Positions 52,101 through 62,924 of a stretch of DNA of 64,000 bases are shown here, one piece after another (position 1 is the first letter of the stretch; each line of letters opens with the position of its first letter). The notes under the pieces were generated by a model. The model was given only the letters and a program-made list of their open reading frames with translations, had not been told where the DNA came from and searched no databases. A program made the translations under genes and the position numbers. Source of the DNA: Mycobacterium rhizamassiliense (lineage in GTDB: Bacteria; Actinomycetota; Actinomycetes; Mycobacteriales; Mycobacteriaceae); NCBI RefSeq assembly GCF_900157375.1, contig NZ_LT721901.1, positions 1,781,498 through 1,845,497 on the forward strand. Direction: 5' to 3'.

Positions 52101-52334
52101 GCACGGCGCGCTGGCCGTCACGTCGACGGGGCTCAGCGAAATGAGCGGGGCCGTAACGTTATTGAGCTGGCCGTTCTGCGGCCAGCTCAGCGTCGCGGTC
52201 GTCTGCACCACCGGCAGTAGCGGAGTCGCGACCGACAGCACGAAGCCGATCAGCCCGGCGATCGTGGCGACCCACCGGGTGACCTTGACCCTGTCCCGGG
52301 TGCGGGTGACTGTTTGTTCTTCAGTGACGGTCAT
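49116..52334 (-). CDS. embB: Arabinosyltransferase EmbB
   Basis: EmbB is a GT-C arabinofuranosyltransferase that adds alpha-(1-3) branches to the arabinan and is the main ethambutol target. The 1,072-residue protein has about 15 helices, the catalytic acidic pair Asp274-Asp275 in [10 protein letters not shown], and a C-terminal carbohydrate-binding region. Met281 aligns with M. tuberculosis Met306 and is unchanged. Pro381 ([11 protein letters not shown]) aligns with Gly406. It overlaps embA (ATGA) and ends in a 4-bp convergent overlap with the kinase-relic gene. Confidence 0.98.
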   Translation of the reverse strand: MTVTEEQTVTRTRDRVKVTRWVATIAGLIGFVLSVATPLLPVVQTTATLSWPQNGQLNNVTAPLISLSPVDVTASAPCSVVRGLPADGGVVLSTAPKKGKDAALNALFVVVNGKRVDVTDRNVVIASVSREQAESAQCQRIEITSTRAGTFATFVGLTDAAGKPQSGGFNDPNLRPQIVGVFTDLTGPAPPDLKFSATIDTRFSTTPTTLKLLAMVGAILSTIVSLVALWRLDQLDGRRMHRWIPTRWKKFTLADATVTFGFVLWHVIGANSSDDGYILGMARVADRAGYMSNYFRWFGSPEDPFGWYYNLLAVMTRVSDDSLWIRLPDLIAGLVCWLLLSREVLPRLGPAVTKSSAANWAAGLVLLTAWMPFDNGLRPEPIIALGSLITYVLIERSMCASRLTPAALAVVTAAFTLGVQPTGLIAVAALVAGGRPILRILVKRHRLVGTWPLVAPMLAAGFVILTVVFADQTLSTVLEATRIRTAIGPSQAWYTENLRYYYLILPTVDGSLSRRFGFLITALCLFTALFIMLRRKRVPGVARGPAWRLMGVIFGTMFFLMFTPTKWVHHFGLFAAVGAAMAALTTVLVSHEVLRWSRNRMAFLAGLLFVLALCFATTNGWWYVSSYGVPFNSTMPKIGGISVSAMFFALFVIVAGYAAYLHFVSRDHGEGRLARALTAAPVPLAAGFMALVFVGSMTAGIVRQYPTYSNAWDNLREFSGGCGLADDVLVEPDSNAGFMPPLPDNYGPLGPLGGVNPTGFSPNGLPERTLAEAVRETSVPQPGTDYDWYGPTKLAAPGVNGSTMPLPYGLDPARVPVAGSYTAGPQRQSRLASAWYQLPKADAGHPLVVVTAAGTIAGNSVLHHHTDGQNVVLEYGTPGPGGEVVPAGRIAPFDLYGEQPKVWRNLRFPRAQMPADTVAVRVIADDLSLTPDDWIAVTPPRVPELRSLQEYVGSTQPVLMDWAVGLAFPCQQPMLHVNGVTEIPNFRITPDYNAKKMDTDTWEDGVNGGLLGITDLLLRAHVMSTYLSHDWGRDWGSLRKFDTIADAHPAQLDLGTATRFGWWSPGQIRIKP

Positions 52335-55300
52335 GGCAGTGCCCGAATCGGTCCTTGGCGGCTCCAGCCGTACATGGTCATCACGCCCTGTTCGATGGCG
52401 GCGTCGGGGGCCTGATCACTGGGCACCAGCGGGTAGTACTGCTCGACCGATCCCCAGTCGCGGTACCAGTCGCCGCGCAGGTACGCCGAGATCGTCGAGG
52501 TGCGCAGCAGCGTCTGGGTGAACAGGAACGGGCCGCCGGTCTCGCTGGCTTCCCACCCGTTCGACGACGCCGCCGTCTGCTTGTGGTCGGGCAGGATGCG
52601 GAAGCCCGGAAGTTCGGCAACGCCAAGGTGTTCGGCGAACGGCCGCTGGCACGGGAAGTTCGCGGCGGTCGCGATGTCCATCAGCACGGGTGTCTGCGAT
52701 CCCATCGTTTGCTGCAGGGTCTGCAGCACCGGGACTCGCGGCGGCGTGAACGCGAACCACTGGTCCTCGCTCAGGTTCGGGTCGTAGGCGACGATGCGCG
52801 CCACGTTGGCCTCCGGCGGCGCCCAGGTCAGCGGGAACCGCAAGTTGCGCCACGCCGGCTCCGGTCCGATGTCGATGGGTTGCACCTCGCCGAGCGGCTG
52901 GGTGGTCCCGTCGGGTCGGGCGACACCCCACTGCAGTTTCAGCGACTGCCCATAGGTGAAGGTGCCGTCTTCTTTGTACGACCAGATCGCGCCGGCCGCC
53001 GACACCACGACGAGCGGACGGTCGGCGGTGCGCGGCGGCAGCTGGTACCAGGACGAGGTGGCGGTGGCCGCCAGCGAGTTCTCGCCGTAGCTGCCCATCA
53101 CCGGCGTGCGGGCCGGGTCGAGGCCGAACGGCAGCGCGATGTTGGACCCGTTGATCCCGACGGGGCCCTTGCCGCCGGCGGTGCCCGCGGAGTCACTCAT
53201 CGCGGCGTTCGGCTTGTTGGGCGACGCGTCGGAATTGACCACGCCCGGTTTGGTCACCACCGGGTACGACCGCAGGTCGTTGCCCACGCCGTCGGGCTTG
53301 AAGCCGACCGGGTTGACCCCGCCGAGCGCGCCGTCGGGCCCGAACGTCTGGCCCGGAACAGGTTGCAGCAGGCCGACATTCGGGTCGGGTTCGGTCAACA
53401 CGTCGTCGGCCATCGCGCAGCTGGTCGGGGCGAGGCCCGATTCCAGGGCCGTCAGGTTGGCCTTGGCGGTGGTGTATAGCGGGTAGCGGAACACCGCACC
53501 CTTGGCCAGCGAGCCGACCTCGCCGAGCACCATGATCGTCGCGACCACCAGCAGGGGAGTGGACGCCAGCACGCGGTTGCGCCGGCTGTCCTTGACCTCG
53601 GTGTGCCCGGAGTAGTCCATCCGGAAGTGCTGCCAGGCGCCCAGCAGGCCGGTCGCGATCGACAGCGCCAGGAACATCGACGTCACCGGGTGGCTGGCGA
53701 CGACGGGTTGGATGTCGAACCACGGCACCCCGTAGTTGCCGACGTAGAACCATCCGTTGATGCCCGAGGTGGCCCACGCCAGCACGAACAGCAACGCGGT
53801 CACGTACAGGGTCAGGTTGCGGCGGCTGTGCAGGCCGATCCGGGCGTAGGCGAATGCGGTGACCGCGCCCAGCGCGCCGGCCAGCCCGGCGAACGCGCCG
53901 AACTGGATGGCCCACTTCGTCGGCGTGAAGTGCAGCAGCAGCAGGCCGAGCGCGGTGGTGCCGATCAGCCGCCACACCGGGCCGCGCGCCAGCCCCTGCA
54001 CCCGGCCGCGCCGCAGCAGCGCCACCAGCACGCCGATCAGGCATAGCAGCAGCACCAGCACGGCGAAGCGCCGCGTCATGGACCCGTCCGCGTTGGACTC
54101 GACCGTCAGGAAGTAGTAGCGCAGGAAGTCCTGGTACCACGCGATCGTCGGGCCGACCTTGTACTTGATGCGGGCCGATTCGGCGACGGTCGCCAGCGTC
54201 TGGCTGCGGAACACCACGACCAGAAGCAGCGACAGCGAGGCGGCCAGGACGGCCAGCGGGGCCAGCAGCCCGTCGGTGTCGCGGCGACGCCGGATCGTGC
54301 CGGCGATGGCCCGGGCGCCGGTCAGCAGCGCGCCGACGGCGATCAGTCCCTGCGGCGCCAGCGTCACGGTCAGCATCGCGACCACGATGGCGATCGCGGC
54401 CGGGGCCAGCCGCCGCAGCGCGATCGACCGCTCGACCAGGATCCAGGTGACGATCACGCCGAGGGCGATCAGCGGCTCGGGCCGCAGGCCGTTGTTGAAC
54501 GGCAGCCACGCGGCCAGGAACACCGCGCCCGCGGTGAAGATCGCGACCCAGTTGACGGCCAGGCCGCCCTTGCCGGGGCCCAGCCGCCGCAGCATGCAGT
54601 GGCTGATGATCAGCCAGCAGCCGATGCCGGCGAGCAGGGCCGGCAGCCGCATCCACACGCCGGCGGTGCTGACCGCGGCCAGCTTGGCCAGCACCGCGAA
54701 GTACCAGTCGAACGGCGCCTCGGTGGTGCCGAAGTAGCGGTAGTAGTTGGCGACGTAGCCGGCCTTCGGCGCGACCCGGGCGATCGTCAGGTTGTAGCCG
54801 TCGTCCGACGAGGTGGCGCCGATGACGTGCCACAGCAGCAGCGTGCCGATCACCGCCGTGTCGGTCAGCAGGGTCGCGGCGCCGATCCGCCGCCGGCCGC
54901 GGTCACCGCGCTGGCGATACCGGGACAGCCAGCCGACCGGGGAGCGCCAGTTGATCAGCGTGGTGCCACGGCTGTGCCGGTCCAGCACGGCCAGCGCGAA
55001 GATCGCGACCACCACCGCCAGCACACCGACGGTCATCCCCAGCTTTTTCAGCATGGTGGGCGCGGTGATGAAGCGGGTGTCGATGTCGACGCGGGCCGAC
55101 AGGCCCGGCTGGGCGGGCACCTTCAGGTCGGTGAAGATCCCGCCGACTTGCGGCTTCTTCTCGGCGGGCAGCACCCCGGAGGCGCCGGGGATGCCGACGA
55201 AGTCCGCGCCTGCCGCGCCCGCGTCGGCCCAGACGTGCAGCACGCTGCAGGCCCCCGCAGTGACGGCCGAGCGCTGCGCGACGGTGGCCACGGTGTCGCG

Positions 55301-55651
55301 GAACGCGACGACGACGACGTCCTTGTCGGCGCGGACGAACAGCCCGTTCTTGCCGGGGTCCACGCCGCCGGTCGGCAGCGTCGAGACCACCAGCCCGCCG
55401 CTGGCCGGCAGGGTGGCGATGGCCGGGCAGGGAATGGAGATGTCCAGCGCGCGGGGCGCCCCGGACACCAGCGGAGCGGTGATCTGGCTGACGTGCCCGT
55501 CCACGGTGCCCTGCGGCCACAGCACCGTCGCGGTGGTCTGCCGAACGGGCAGCAGCGGGACCAGGACGCAGAGCAACAGGCCCACGGTTCCTGCGACGAG
55601 GGCGACCAGCCGCGGCAACCGCTGCGATCGCTCGCTTTCGTCGTGGGGCAC
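52331..55651 (-). CDS. embA: Arabinosyltransferase EmbA
   Basis: EmbA partners with EmbB to build the branched hexa-arabinan. It has 1,106 residues, against 1,094 in M. tuberculosis. The acidic pair is Asp283-Asp284 in [11 protein letters not shown] longer loop with [10 protein letters not shown] near residue 250 precedes it. The start is probably GTG 55651; longer frames read into the divergent promoter region. The embA/embB overlap (ATGA) supports co-translation. embR lies divergently upstream. Confidence 0.96.
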   Translation of the reverse strand: MPHDESERSQRLPRLVALVAGTVGLLLCVLVPLLPVRQTTATVLWPQGTVDGHVSQITAPLVSGAPRALDISIPCPAIATLPASGGLVVSTLPTGGVDPGKNGLFVRADKDVVVVAFRDTVATVAQRSAVTAGACSVLHVWADAGAAGADFVGIPGASGVLPAEKKPQVGGIFTDLKVPAQPGLSARVDIDTRFITAPTMLKKLGMTVGVLAVVVAIFALAVLDRHSRGTTLINWRSPVGWLSRYRQRGDRGRRRIGAATLLTDTAVIGTLLLWHVIGATSSDDGYNLTIARVAPKAGYVANYYRYFGTTEAPFDWYFAVLAKLAAVSTAGVWMRLPALLAGIGCWLIISHCMLRRLGPGKGGLAVNWVAIFTAGAVFLAAWLPFNNGLRPEPLIALGVIVTWILVERSIALRRLAPAAIAIVVAMLTVTLAPQGLIAVGALLTGARAIAGTIRRRRDTDGLLAPLAVLAASLSLLLVVVFRSQTLATVAESARIKYKVGPTIAWYQDFLRYYFLTVESNADGSMTRRFAVLVLLLCLIGVLVALLRRGRVQGLARGPVWRLIGTTALGLLLLHFTPTKWAIQFGAFAGLAGALGAVTAFAYARIGLHSRRNLTLYVTALLFVLAWATSGINGWFYVGNYGVPWFDIQPVVASHPVTSMFLALSIATGLLGAWQHFRMDYSGHTEVKDSRRNRVLASTPLLVVATIMVLGEVGSLAKGAVFRYPLYTTAKANLTALESGLAPTSCAMADDVLTEPDPNVGLLQPVPGQTFGPDGALGGVNPVGFKPDGVGNDLRSYPVVTKPGVVNSDASPNKPNAAMSDSAGTAGGKGPVGINGSNIALPFGLDPARTPVMGSYGENSLAATATSSWYQLPPRTADRPLVVVSAAGAIWSYKEDGTFTYGQSLKLQWGVARPDGTTQPLGEVQPIDIGPEPAWRNLRFPLTWAPPEANVARIVAYDPNLSEDQWFAFTPPRVPVLQTLQQTMGSQTPVLMDIATAANFPCQRPFAEHLGVAELPGFRILPDHKQTAASSNGWEASETGGPFLFTQTLLRTSTISAYLRGDWYRDWGSVEQYYPLVPSDQAPDAAIEQGVMTMYGWSRQGPIRALP

Positions 55652-55820
55652 GGGGTCCGATGGTAAGCGACGGGGGTGAGCGCGGTTCGGACGCGGGGCC
55701 GCGCGACGGCCGTCGGCCCGGTGCCCCGCGTCTTGGCGACGTTTGCCATTCGCGCACGAAAACTCCGTCAAGGCCGGACAATTTCACTGCGCGCCTGCGC
55801 ATTGAACGGGGAGGCCAGCC

Positions 55821-55976
55821 GTGAGCGCACCGACGGAGCACCCGTCCGAGGTTGGTGTCGTCAGCCTTCTCGACTGGGTCTGCGCCAAGCGGTCCAGCGC
55901 GCAGGCCAACCGGCTCGATCAGCTGGTGCACGCGCTCAACGAGATCGTCGCCGAGGGCGCGCTGCCCGCGTTCTGA
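55821..55976 (+). CDS. Unannotated 51-residue small protein between embA and embR
   Basis: GGGGAGG ends 5 nt before a GTG at 55821. The frame runs to a TGA at 55974-55976. The peptide begins VSAPTEHPSEVGVVSLLDWV and ends NEIVAEGALPAF. It is amphipathic with two helix-like segments and one Cys. The strong ribosome-binding site and the position, divergent from embA and 108 bp before embR, favour a real gene. The function is unknown. Confidence 0.55.
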   Translation: MSAPTEHPSEVGVVSLLDWVCAKRSSAQANRLDQLVHALNEIVAEGALPAF

Positions 55977-56084
55977 CCGCCCGGCCCGCCTGTCGTAACA
56001 GGCTGCGTACAGGTGGTGCGTTCAAAATAAGGGGCGAAGGCCCGCAACGCGGCCGCGAGCACCCCCGGAAGGCTGGCCAGCGCG

Positions 56085-57236
56085 ATGAAAACCCCAGGTC
56101 TCGGGTTTGGCGCTTTGGGGTCGTTGCTGTTGACCGCCAACGGAACCGCGGTGCCGCTGGGCCCGGCGAAGCAGCGGGCGGTGCTGGCCATGCTGTTGAT
56201 CCGGCGCAATCGGCCGGTGTCGGTCGAGGCGTTGATCGATGCCGTGTGGGACGGCGATCCCGTGCCGGCGGCGCGGACCAGCATTCAGTCCTACGTGTCG
56301 ACGCTGCGCCGGCTGCTGCGGGACGCCGGCGGCAACCCGAACACCGTGCTGGCGAGCGCGCCGCCGGGATATCAGCTCAACGTCGCCGACGCCGAATGCG
56401 ACGTCGGCCGGTTCCTTGCCGCGAAGACCGCGGGCATTGCGGCCGCCGCGGCGGGCGATTGCGAGGAGGCCAGCAGCCGCCTGTCGGCCGCGTTGAGCGA
56501 ATGGCGCGGGCCGGTGTTCGACGACCTGAGTGGCTTCTCGTTCGTCGACGCGTACGCCACCGCGCTGCTGGAGGAGAGGCTGGCGGCCCACACCGCGCGG
56601 GCCGAGGCCGAGATCGCGTGCGACCGGCCGGGCGCGGTGATCAGCGAGCTGGAGGTGCTGGTCTCCCGCTATCCGCATCACGAACCGTTGTGGGCGCAGC
56701 TGATCACCGCCTACTACGTCACCGAGCGCCAATCGGACGCGCTGCGCGCGTACCGGCGGCTGAAGACGGAGCTGGCCGACGGGCTGGGCATCGATCCCGG
56801 CCCGACGGTGAACGCGCTGCACGAGCGGATCCTGCGACAGGAGCCGATCGCGGGCCGGCGGACCCGGGCGACGCCGCTGACCACCCGCGCGCAGCGCTCC
56901 GCCGGGCCCAAGTCGGCCTCGCTGGAGATCGCCGTCGTCAGCGAACCCGTGGTCGCCCGGCTGCGGGACGAGGCCGGGCGCCTGTACCGGCTCAACGGCG
57001 CGACCACCCGGATCGGTCGGCTCGACGACAACGACATCGTCCTCGACGACACCGAGGTCAGCCGGCACCACGCCGTAATCGCCGACACCGGAACGTCTTT
57101 CGTGATCACCGACCTGCGCTCGACCAACGGCGTCAAGGTGCAGCGCAGGCGCATCCGCCCCACCGCGGTGCTGGCCGACGGCGACAGTATCCGCATCGGC
57201 GCCCACGAGTTCATGTTCGAAATCCGCTCGCACTGA
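56085..57236 (+). CDS. embR: Transcriptional regulator EmbR (SARP-type with FHA domain)
   Basis: EmbR activates emb genes after phosphorylation by PknH. The 383-residue protein has an OmpR-type winged helix (about residues 12-95), a bacterial transcriptional activator domain (about residues 100-250) and a C-terminal FHA domain with RIGRLDDNDI, SRHHAVI and STNGV motifs. In M. tuberculosis embR (Rv1267c) is far from embCAB. Here it lies between embA and embC, as reported for the M. avium embR-embAB locus. GGAAGG lies upstream of ATG 56085. Confidence 0.95.
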   Translation: MKTPGLGFGALGSLLLTANGTAVPLGPAKQRAVLAMLLIRRNRPVSVEALIDAVWDGDPVPAARTSIQSYVSTLRRLLRDAGGNPNTVLASAPPGYQLNVADAECDVGRFLAAKTAGIAAAAAGDCEEASSRLSAALSEWRGPVFDDLSGFSFVDAYATALLEERLAAHTARAEAEIACDRPGAVISELEVLVSRYPHHEPLWAQLITAYYVTERQSDALRAYRRLKTELADGLGIDPGPTVNALHERILRQEPIAGRRTRATPLTTRAQRSAGPKSASLEIAVVSEPVVARLRDEAGRLYRLNGATTRIGRLDDNDIVLDDTEVSRHHAVIADTGTSFVITDLRSTNGVKVQRRRIRPTAVLADGDSIRIGAHEFMFEIRSH

Positions 57237-57252
57237 GCGCCCTTGGCGCAAA

Positions 57253-57273
57253 CGCAAGAATTTCGCAAGAATT
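57253..57273. repeat. Tandem direct repeat CGCAAGAATT, 11-bp period
   Basis: CGCAAGAATT occurs at 57253-57262 and 57264-57273, one base apart, in the gap between embR and the small secreted gene. Two identical half-sites one helical turn apart suggest a regulator binding site; EmbR is OmpR-like and immediately upstream, but this link is speculative. Confidence 0.45.
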
Positions 57274-57407
57274 CCTCGACCGTCCGGCAAGGGCGTTAAG
57301 CGAGTCTAAGTAAGCCGGCCAGCGCGACCGGCCCCAACCAGGGATCCCCTCAGGTTCGAACTTCCCCTGGCTCGGGATACCTACGGTCAAAGGTAAGGAA
57401 GCACGCC

Positions 57408-57656
57408 ATGAACGAGAACGTCACCGAAACCAAAGCAGACACCAAGCCGCAGAAGGTGTCCAAGCTCCGCATCGCTGCGGGCGTCGGGCTGGCCACCATC
57501 GGCCTGTCGATCGCCGGCTCACTGCTGCCGGCCGTCGCGTCCGCGGACCCGTATGTTCCGTGGAGCGGACCGCTGCACCCGTTCCGCCACTACGCGGCCA
57601 ACGTCATCGACCCGGCCTGGGCTCTGTCGCATCCCCTTCGTGCGCTGGTCCCGTAG
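57408..57656 (+). CDS. Small secreted protein
   Basis: This 82-residue protein has a charged N-terminus, a hydrophobic signal (about residues 22-44) and a likely cleavage site after VASA, before DPYVPWSGPLHP. The mature peptide is about 35 residues and rich in Pro, His and Trp. AAGGAAG lies upstream of ATG 57408. It is followed by a strong hairpin. The function is unknown. Confidence 0.75.
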   Translation: MNENVTETKADTKPQKVSKLRIAAGVGLATIGLSIAGSLLPAVASADPYVPWSGPLHPFRHYAANVIDPAWALSHPLRALVP

Positions 57657-57666
57657 ATTGGCCGGT

Positions 57667-57715
57667 GCTGCCCCGCTTCCGGAGTGAATCCCTCATCGTC
57701 CGGGAGCGGGGCAGC
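57667..57715. terminator. Bidirectional hairpin terminator between the small secreted gene and embC
   Basis: GCTGCCCCGCT (57667-57677) pairs perfectly with AGCGGGGCAGC (57705-57715). A CCGG/CCGG extension (57679-57682 with 57700-57703) continues the stem. It lies between convergent stops at 57656 and 57739, so it can end both transcripts. Confidence 0.75.
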
Positions 57716-57738
57716 CCCGTCTCTAAAGTCCTTGTGGC

Positions 57739-60700
57739 TCAGCGCCTTAGCGGTGCGGGGTCCCAGAGTCCGCTGCGGGTGGCCGTCCCTAGCTGCAGAT
57801 CGGCCGGCTGGGCGTCGGGGTAGTAGGGCGTCAACCGCTGCAGGCTGCCCCAGTCGCGCGACCAGTCGTCCCTGAGGTAGCTCGAAACCGTCGTCGCCTT
57901 CACCAGCAGCTCGGTGACGCCCAGCGGGCCGCCGCCGTTGTTGTCCATCACCGGCGAGTTTGCTTCGGCGCCAAAGCGATCCGGCAGGATGCGCCATCTG
58001 GGCGTCTCGTCCACACCGTTCTGATGACCGAACGGCCGCTGGCACGGGAAGGCCAGGCCGACCAGCCAGTCCAAGAACACCGGGTCCTGCGAGCCCACCA
58101 CGTCCTGCAGCGTGCGCAGTTGCGGAATGCGCGGCGGCGTCACCGCGATCCAGTGCTGCGGCGCCAGGTCCTCATCGTCGGCGATCAGCCGAACCTGGGT
58201 GGCGGCCTGCGGGATCGCCGACAGCGGCAGCCGCAGATTGCGCCAGGCCGGTGAGGCCCCCACGTCGAAGAATTGGAACGACCCGTCCGGATGCCCGGCG
58301 GCCGCCGAGGCGTCGGTCGCCCACTGCAGCTGCACCTCGCGGGGGTCGAAGCGGCCGGCCGCGCTGACCACCAGCAGCGGCCCCGCCTTGTCGCGTGGCG
58401 GCAGCCGGTACCAGCCCGACCGCATCCGGGCGGCCACCTGAATGCCCGAGCGCCAGCTGCCCAGCACCGGCGTGCGGGCCGGATCCAGTTCGTAGGGCAG
58501 CTGGGTGTGCGAGCCGTTGATGCCGGGCGCGGCGCTGGTGCCGCCCTCGTTACCGGCCTGCCCGCCGGTGATGGTTCCGCGGTCGTCGACGAAGCTGCGG
58601 TCGCCGGGCCGTTCCATCACCGGGTCGGCGCTGACGTCGGACGGAATCCCGTTGGGCGTGAACGCTTCCGACAGCCCGGCACCGAGGGCGTCGCCCGGCG
58701 AGCCCGTCATCGGGGGAAGCATGCCGGCGTTGGGGTCCTGTTCCACCAGCACGTCCTCGGCGAGGCCGCAGGTCCAGCCGGCCTTGAAACCAGCAACAGC
58801 CTGCAGGTTGGAGCGGCCCACCGACCACGCCGGGTACTGGTCCGTCATCGCCAGGGTCAGCGACATCACCTCGAAGACCACCAGCGCCCATGCCGCAATT
58901 GCCAACGGGGACTGGACGATTCCGGCTACCTGCGCGCCGCGCCGCGTCCGCGGGCCACCGTTGTCGGGGGAGACGAAGTGGAACCACGCGGCGAGCAGCA
59001 GCACCAGCAGCGTCAGCCCCAGCAGCACGGTGCAAAAGCCATACTTCCATGCCGGGAACGAATTCGACCACGGCACACCGAAATTGGAGACATACCACCA
59101 GCCGTTGACGCTGGCGAACGAGTACGCCACCAGGAACAGCACCACGGCCGCGTACATGGTTCGGTTGCGTCTAGAGCGCATTGCCGCGGACATGACGGCC
59201 ACCGCGGCCAGCGCCCCCAGTGATCCGGCCAGCCCGGCGAACACGCCGAAGTGGTGCGTCCACTTGGTCGGGGTGAACATGATCGCGACGAACGAGATGA
59301 TGGTGATACCGACGATGCGGCGGCTCGGCCCGCCGGCCGTGCCGGGAATTCGCCCCTTGCGCAACGACATTGCGATCGTGATGCCGAGCGCGAGGATCAG
59401 CGCCAGCACGGCGAAGCGCCGGGCGACCGACCCGTCGGGGCTGGCCATGAACAGCCGCTCGTAGCGGATGTGCTCGTCGAACCAGCTGAGGCTCGGGCCG
59501 ACCGCGCGCTTCAAGGCGGTCGCCTGCAACTCGCCGGCCAGGGTCTGGTCGCGGAAGATCAGGATGATCGTGACGGTGACCGCCGCCAGCAGCGGAGCCA
59601 GCAGCGGCAGCACGCCGAACTGTCGCGACCGGCGATGCAGGATGGTGCGCAGCGGCCCGATCGCGACCAGCAGCGCGCCGATCGACGCGATGCCTGTCGG
59701 GCCCGAGAACAGCGTCAGCGCGCCGATGATGCACGCCGTCGCGACCGGCAGCAGCCGGCTGGTGGCCACCGCGCGTTCCACCGAGCACCAGGTCAACAGG
59801 ATGCCCAGCGCGATGATCGGCTCGGGCCGCAGGCCGTTGTCGAGCGGCAGCCACGTCGCCAGGAACATGCCCGCCGCCGTCCACGCCGCGGCCTTGCTGA
59901 TCTTGACGGCGTGGCCCAGCCGGGGGATGACCTCACGGCTGATCACCCACCAGCACGTCAGCGCCATCACCAGCGTGGGCAGCCGCATCCAGATGCTGGT
60001 CGTGCTGACGTGTGCCCACAGCGCGAGCAGGTCGTAATACCAGCCGAACGGCGCCTCGGGCGTGCCGAACCAGCGGTAGTAGTTGGCCATGTAGCCGGCG
60101 TGCTCGGACACCCGGGCCATGGTCAGGATGTAGCCGTCGTCGGAGGTGTTGGCGCCGACGAAATGCCACCACACCAGCACGGCCGTGACCAAGGCGTCTA
60201 ACGGGCCCATCGACCACCAGCGCGAAGGCAGGAAGCGGCGGTGCCGGGTGCCGTCGGCGGTGTCCAGGAAGTGCAGCGCGACCAGCGCGACGACGGTCAA
60301 GACCACGCCGAGGATCATCGCGGCCATCTTGAGCGGGGTCGGGTGGCTGCTGTAGCGCGTGTCGATGGTCGCCGAGAGGCTCAGCCCCGGCGGCGCGGGC
60401 CCGCCCAGATCGGTGAAGACGCCGACGATTTGGGGCCGGAAGTCGTAGCCGCTCTTCTCACCGCGCAGCGGCGCGCCTGGGTGCTCGGCGTTGGGGCCCT
60501 GCGTCAACCCGACGAATTCGGCGGTCACCCGGTCGGCGTGCGCGGTGAACGTCAGGCGCTGGCAGGCCGGGCTGAGCACCTGGCTCAACGGCGCCGAGAC
60601 GACGGGGACGTTGCGGACGATCAGCACCAGGTTGTCGTTGGAGCGCTGGATCAGCAGACCACGGTCGACGGCCTTGGAGGCCTGCTTGGGCACCGTCGAC

Positions 60701-61005
60701 AGCAGCACCGTCCTGCCGGTGTTCTGCAGCGCGGCGGCCGCCTCGCAGGGGATCGTGATGTTCAGGTCGGTCGCCACATAGCCGATCAGCGGGGCGTCGA
60801 CGCTGGAGTAGGCGCCGTTCTGCGGCCAGTTCAGCCGGGCGGTGGTCTGCTCGACCGGCAGCACCGGGGTGGCGATCGCCAGCAGGGCTCCGAGCAGGCC
60901 GGCGACGATGGCGACGAGCCGAGCGATTCGGTGGTTCGATCCCGTGTCGCTCACGGAGGTAGATGGTAGTTCTTCGGCCAAGCCGGCTGAGGTGTCGGTC
61001 GCCAT
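57739..61005 (-). CDS. embC: Arabinosyltransferase EmbC
   Basis: EmbC elongates the arabinan of lipoarabinomannan. It has 1,088 residues; M. tuberculosis has 1,094. The acidic pair is Asp289-Asp290 in TSDDGYILTM. A C-terminal carbohydrate-binding module follows the last helix. ATG 61005 lies 6 bp after the aftA stop, so the two are co-transcribed. It is separated from embA by the small secreted gene, embR and the 51-codon gene; in M. tuberculosis embC, embA and embB are contiguous. Confidence 0.97.
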   Translation of the reverse strand: MATDTSAGLAEELPSTSVSDTGSNHRIARLVAIVAGLLGALLAIATPVLPVEQTTARLNWPQNGAYSSVDAPLIGYVATDLNITIPCEAAAALQNTGRTVLLSTVPKQASKAVDRGLLIQRSNDNLVLIVRNVPVVSAPLSQVLSPACQRLTFTAHADRVTAEFVGLTQGPNAEHPGAPLRGEKSGYDFRPQIVGVFTDLGGPAPPGLSLSATIDTRYSSHPTPLKMAAMILGVVLTVVALVALHFLDTADGTRHRRFLPSRWWSMGPLDALVTAVLVWWHFVGANTSDDGYILTMARVSEHAGYMANYYRWFGTPEAPFGWYYDLLALWAHVSTTSIWMRLPTLVMALTCWWVISREVIPRLGHAVKISKAAAWTAAGMFLATWLPLDNGLRPEPIIALGILLTWCSVERAVATSRLLPVATACIIGALTLFSGPTGIASIGALLVAIGPLRTILHRRSRQFGVLPLLAPLLAAVTVTIILIFRDQTLAGELQATALKRAVGPSLSWFDEHIRYERLFMASPDGSVARRFAVLALILALGITIAMSLRKGRIPGTAGGPSRRIVGITIISFVAIMFTPTKWTHHFGVFAGLAGSLGALAAVAVMSAAMRSRRNRTMYAAVVLFLVAYSFASVNGWWYVSNFGVPWSNSFPAWKYGFCTVLLGLTLLVLLLAAWFHFVSPDNGGPRTRRGAQVAGIVQSPLAIAAWALVVFEVMSLTLAMTDQYPAWSVGRSNLQAVAGFKAGWTCGLAEDVLVEQDPNAGMLPPMTGSPGDALGAGLSEAFTPNGIPSDVSADPVMERPGDRSFVDDRGTITGGQAGNEGGTSAAPGINGSHTQLPYELDPARTPVLGSWRSGIQVAARMRSGWYRLPPRDKAGPLLVVSAAGRFDPREVQLQWATDASAAAGHPDGSFQFFDVGASPAWRNLRLPLSAIPQAATQVRLIADDEDLAPQHWIAVTPPRIPQLRTLQDVVGSQDPVFLDWLVGLAFPCQRPFGHQNGVDETPRWRILPDRFGAEANSPVMDNNGGGPLGVTELLVKATTVSSYLRDDWSRDWGSLQRLTPYYPDAQPADLQLGTATRSGLWDPAPLRR

Positions 61006-61011
61006 CGCCCG

Positions 61012-62922
61012 CTATGCCCCCGGCGTGCGGATTGCCAGCACAAAGGGGCCGATGCTGCGGACCACGAAATGCGGGTCCTCGAACAGCGCCGCCCGCAGGT
61101 CCACGGTGTAGCGGCGGACGTTGGGCTGGTTGGGGTAGACGTCCTCGGCCAGCCGCAGGGTGTAGTTGCCGTTCGCGCCGTGGCGCAGCAGGAACACCGT
61201 CGGCGGCGGCCACGGCGACGCGTCCAGCGCGTGGATCAGCTCGTCGGCGGTCTTGAGCTTGGACCACTTCTTGATCTGCGCGGCCCGCAGGTCGAACTGG
61301 GCCAGCGGGTTCGCGTAGTGCGACGTCAGGCCCTGGAAGCCCCAGTACGGGTAGTAGGACAGGAAGCTGTAGTCGGCGGTGAGCACGACGGTCTGGTCGG
61401 GCTCCTTGCCGGTGACGTGCCGGATGGTGTCGTCGATGACGGAGTAGTACTTCTCCGAGCCGGGCGGGCGCCGGTCGCCGCGCTGGCCGTGGCCGTCGGT
61501 GTCGGTGTAGGCGATGGTGAGGTCGGGCCGCAGCACGTCGGGGATGTCCTGGCTGAAGGCGACGGCCGCGGCCAGCCCGATCGCGGTGGCGATGGGGGCG
61601 ATGGCGCGGCTCCTGCTCTTCAGGGCGAGCGTGGCCTCGACGAAGCCGAACGCGCCCGCGGCGACCAGTAGCACGCTCAGGGTCGGCTGCAGGCGGAACG
61701 ACAGCAGCGTCATGCGCGCCAGCGTGGTCAGCATCGACAGCAGCGACCACAGGTAGACGGCCAGCACGCCGAGGCCCAGGCCGGCGGCCCGCACCGAGAC
61801 GCGGGCGCGGATCACCAGCCACAGCGTGCCCAGCAGGCAGATCGAGCCCAGCAGCGAGAACTGCAGCATCGGGAACGTCAGCTCGGCGCCGTCGGCCGGC
61901 AGGTAGTGCAGCGCGCTGCCGGAGTCGCTGACCGGGTTGTGCAGCGTCCGCAGGAAGAACGGCAGGAAGGTGGGCGCCCAGCTGACCGCGGCGATAACGC
62001 CGATGACGGCCACCCGGCGCAGCGGGTCGAGCGCCGCCTTGAAGCCGCCGGCCCGCCAGCGCGACACCATCAGCAGCAGCGCCATCAGCCCAAAAGCGAA
62101 CGCGGTGAAGCCGAACAGCAGCGTGTACCAGTTGGCGGTGAAGCCGAGGAACAGCCCGGCGCCGACGACGGCGGCCCAACCGCTTCGTGCCTCGAGCGTG
62201 ACTGTGCCGTCACGCTGGGCGCTTGGGGCGCCGGCGCGCAGGCCCGACCACGTCAGCACCAGCACCGGCGGCAGCAGCATTGTGATCATCGCCGAGTACG
62301 GCTCCGGCGAGCCGTAGGCCAGCGTCACCGCCGCGGTCGCGGTCGTGACGATCAGCGCGTACTCGAAGCGGATCATCCGCCACCACAGCACCAGCGCGAC
62401 GGTGATCGCGATGGTGATCGAGGTGATGGCCCACGGCTTGTAGATCTCCCACGCCGGCATGCCGGTCAGGGTGGCGATGCGCCCGCCGATCCAGAACCAG
62501 CCCGGGGGATAGAAGGGCGGCAGTCCCAGGTAGGTCATGTCGTGCAGGGCGGGACTGTCGGCGAAGCGGGTCAGATACTCGGTGCGGAACTGCTGGTCGA
62601 CGGAGATGCCGAACAAGTAGAGCTTGCTGGCCCCCAACGGCATGCCCAGCGTCACGACGCTGAACGCGGAGACGAACGCCAGCCCGCCCAGCCGGGCCAG
62701 CAGCCGCGAGAAGCGGCCGCCGTGCCGCCACAGCCAGCCGACCGCCAAAAGCCCGGCCACGCAACCGACTTGGCCGACGGTGGTCAGCGCGTGCAGCTGG
62801 TTCGACGACGGGAACGCGGGCCACTGCACGCGGGAGATCGCGATCAGCGACACCACCGAGACGACGACGGACACCGCGACGCCGAGGGCCATCTGGCCGA
62901 CGGTGGCCAGCGCGTTGCGCAT
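61012..62922 (-). CDS. aftA: Priming arabinofuranosyltransferase AftA
   Basis: AftA adds the first arabinofuranose to the galactan, priming arabinan growth. It is a GT-C protein of 636 residues with about 11 helices and a C-terminal extracytoplasmic domain. ATG 62922 lies 2 bp after the dprE2 stop, with no separate promoter gap. A longer frame would overlap dprE2. The donor, decaprenyl-phosphoryl arabinose, is made by DprE1/DprE2, encoded directly upstream. Confidence 0.95.
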   Translation of the reverse strand: MRNALATVGQMALGVAVSVVVSVVSLIAISRVQWPAFPSSNQLHALTTVGQVGCVAGLLAVGWLWRHGGRFSRLLARLGGLAFVSAFSVVTLGMPLGASKLYLFGISVDQQFRTEYLTRFADSPALHDMTYLGLPPFYPPGWFWIGGRIATLTGMPAWEIYKPWAITSITIAITVALVLWWRMIRFEYALIVTTATAAVTLAYGSPEPYSAMITMLLPPVLVLTWSGLRAGAPSAQRDGTVTLEARSGWAAVVGAGLFLGFTANWYTLLFGFTAFAFGLMALLLMVSRWRAGGFKAALDPLRRVAVIGVIAAVSWAPTFLPFFLRTLHNPVSDSGSALHYLPADGAELTFPMLQFSLLGSICLLGTLWLVIRARVSVRAAGLGLGVLAVYLWSLLSMLTTLARMTLLSFRLQPTLSVLLVAAGAFGFVEATLALKSRSRAIAPIATAIGLAAAVAFSQDIPDVLRPDLTIAYTDTDGHGQRGDRRPPGSEKYYSVIDDTIRHVTGKEPDQTVVLTADYSFLSYYPYWGFQGLTSHYANPLAQFDLRAAQIKKWSKLKTADELIHALDASPWPPPTVFLLRHGANGNYTLRLAEDVYPNQPNVRRYTVDLRAALFEDPHFVVRSIGPFVLAIRTPGA

Positions 62923-62924
62923 GC

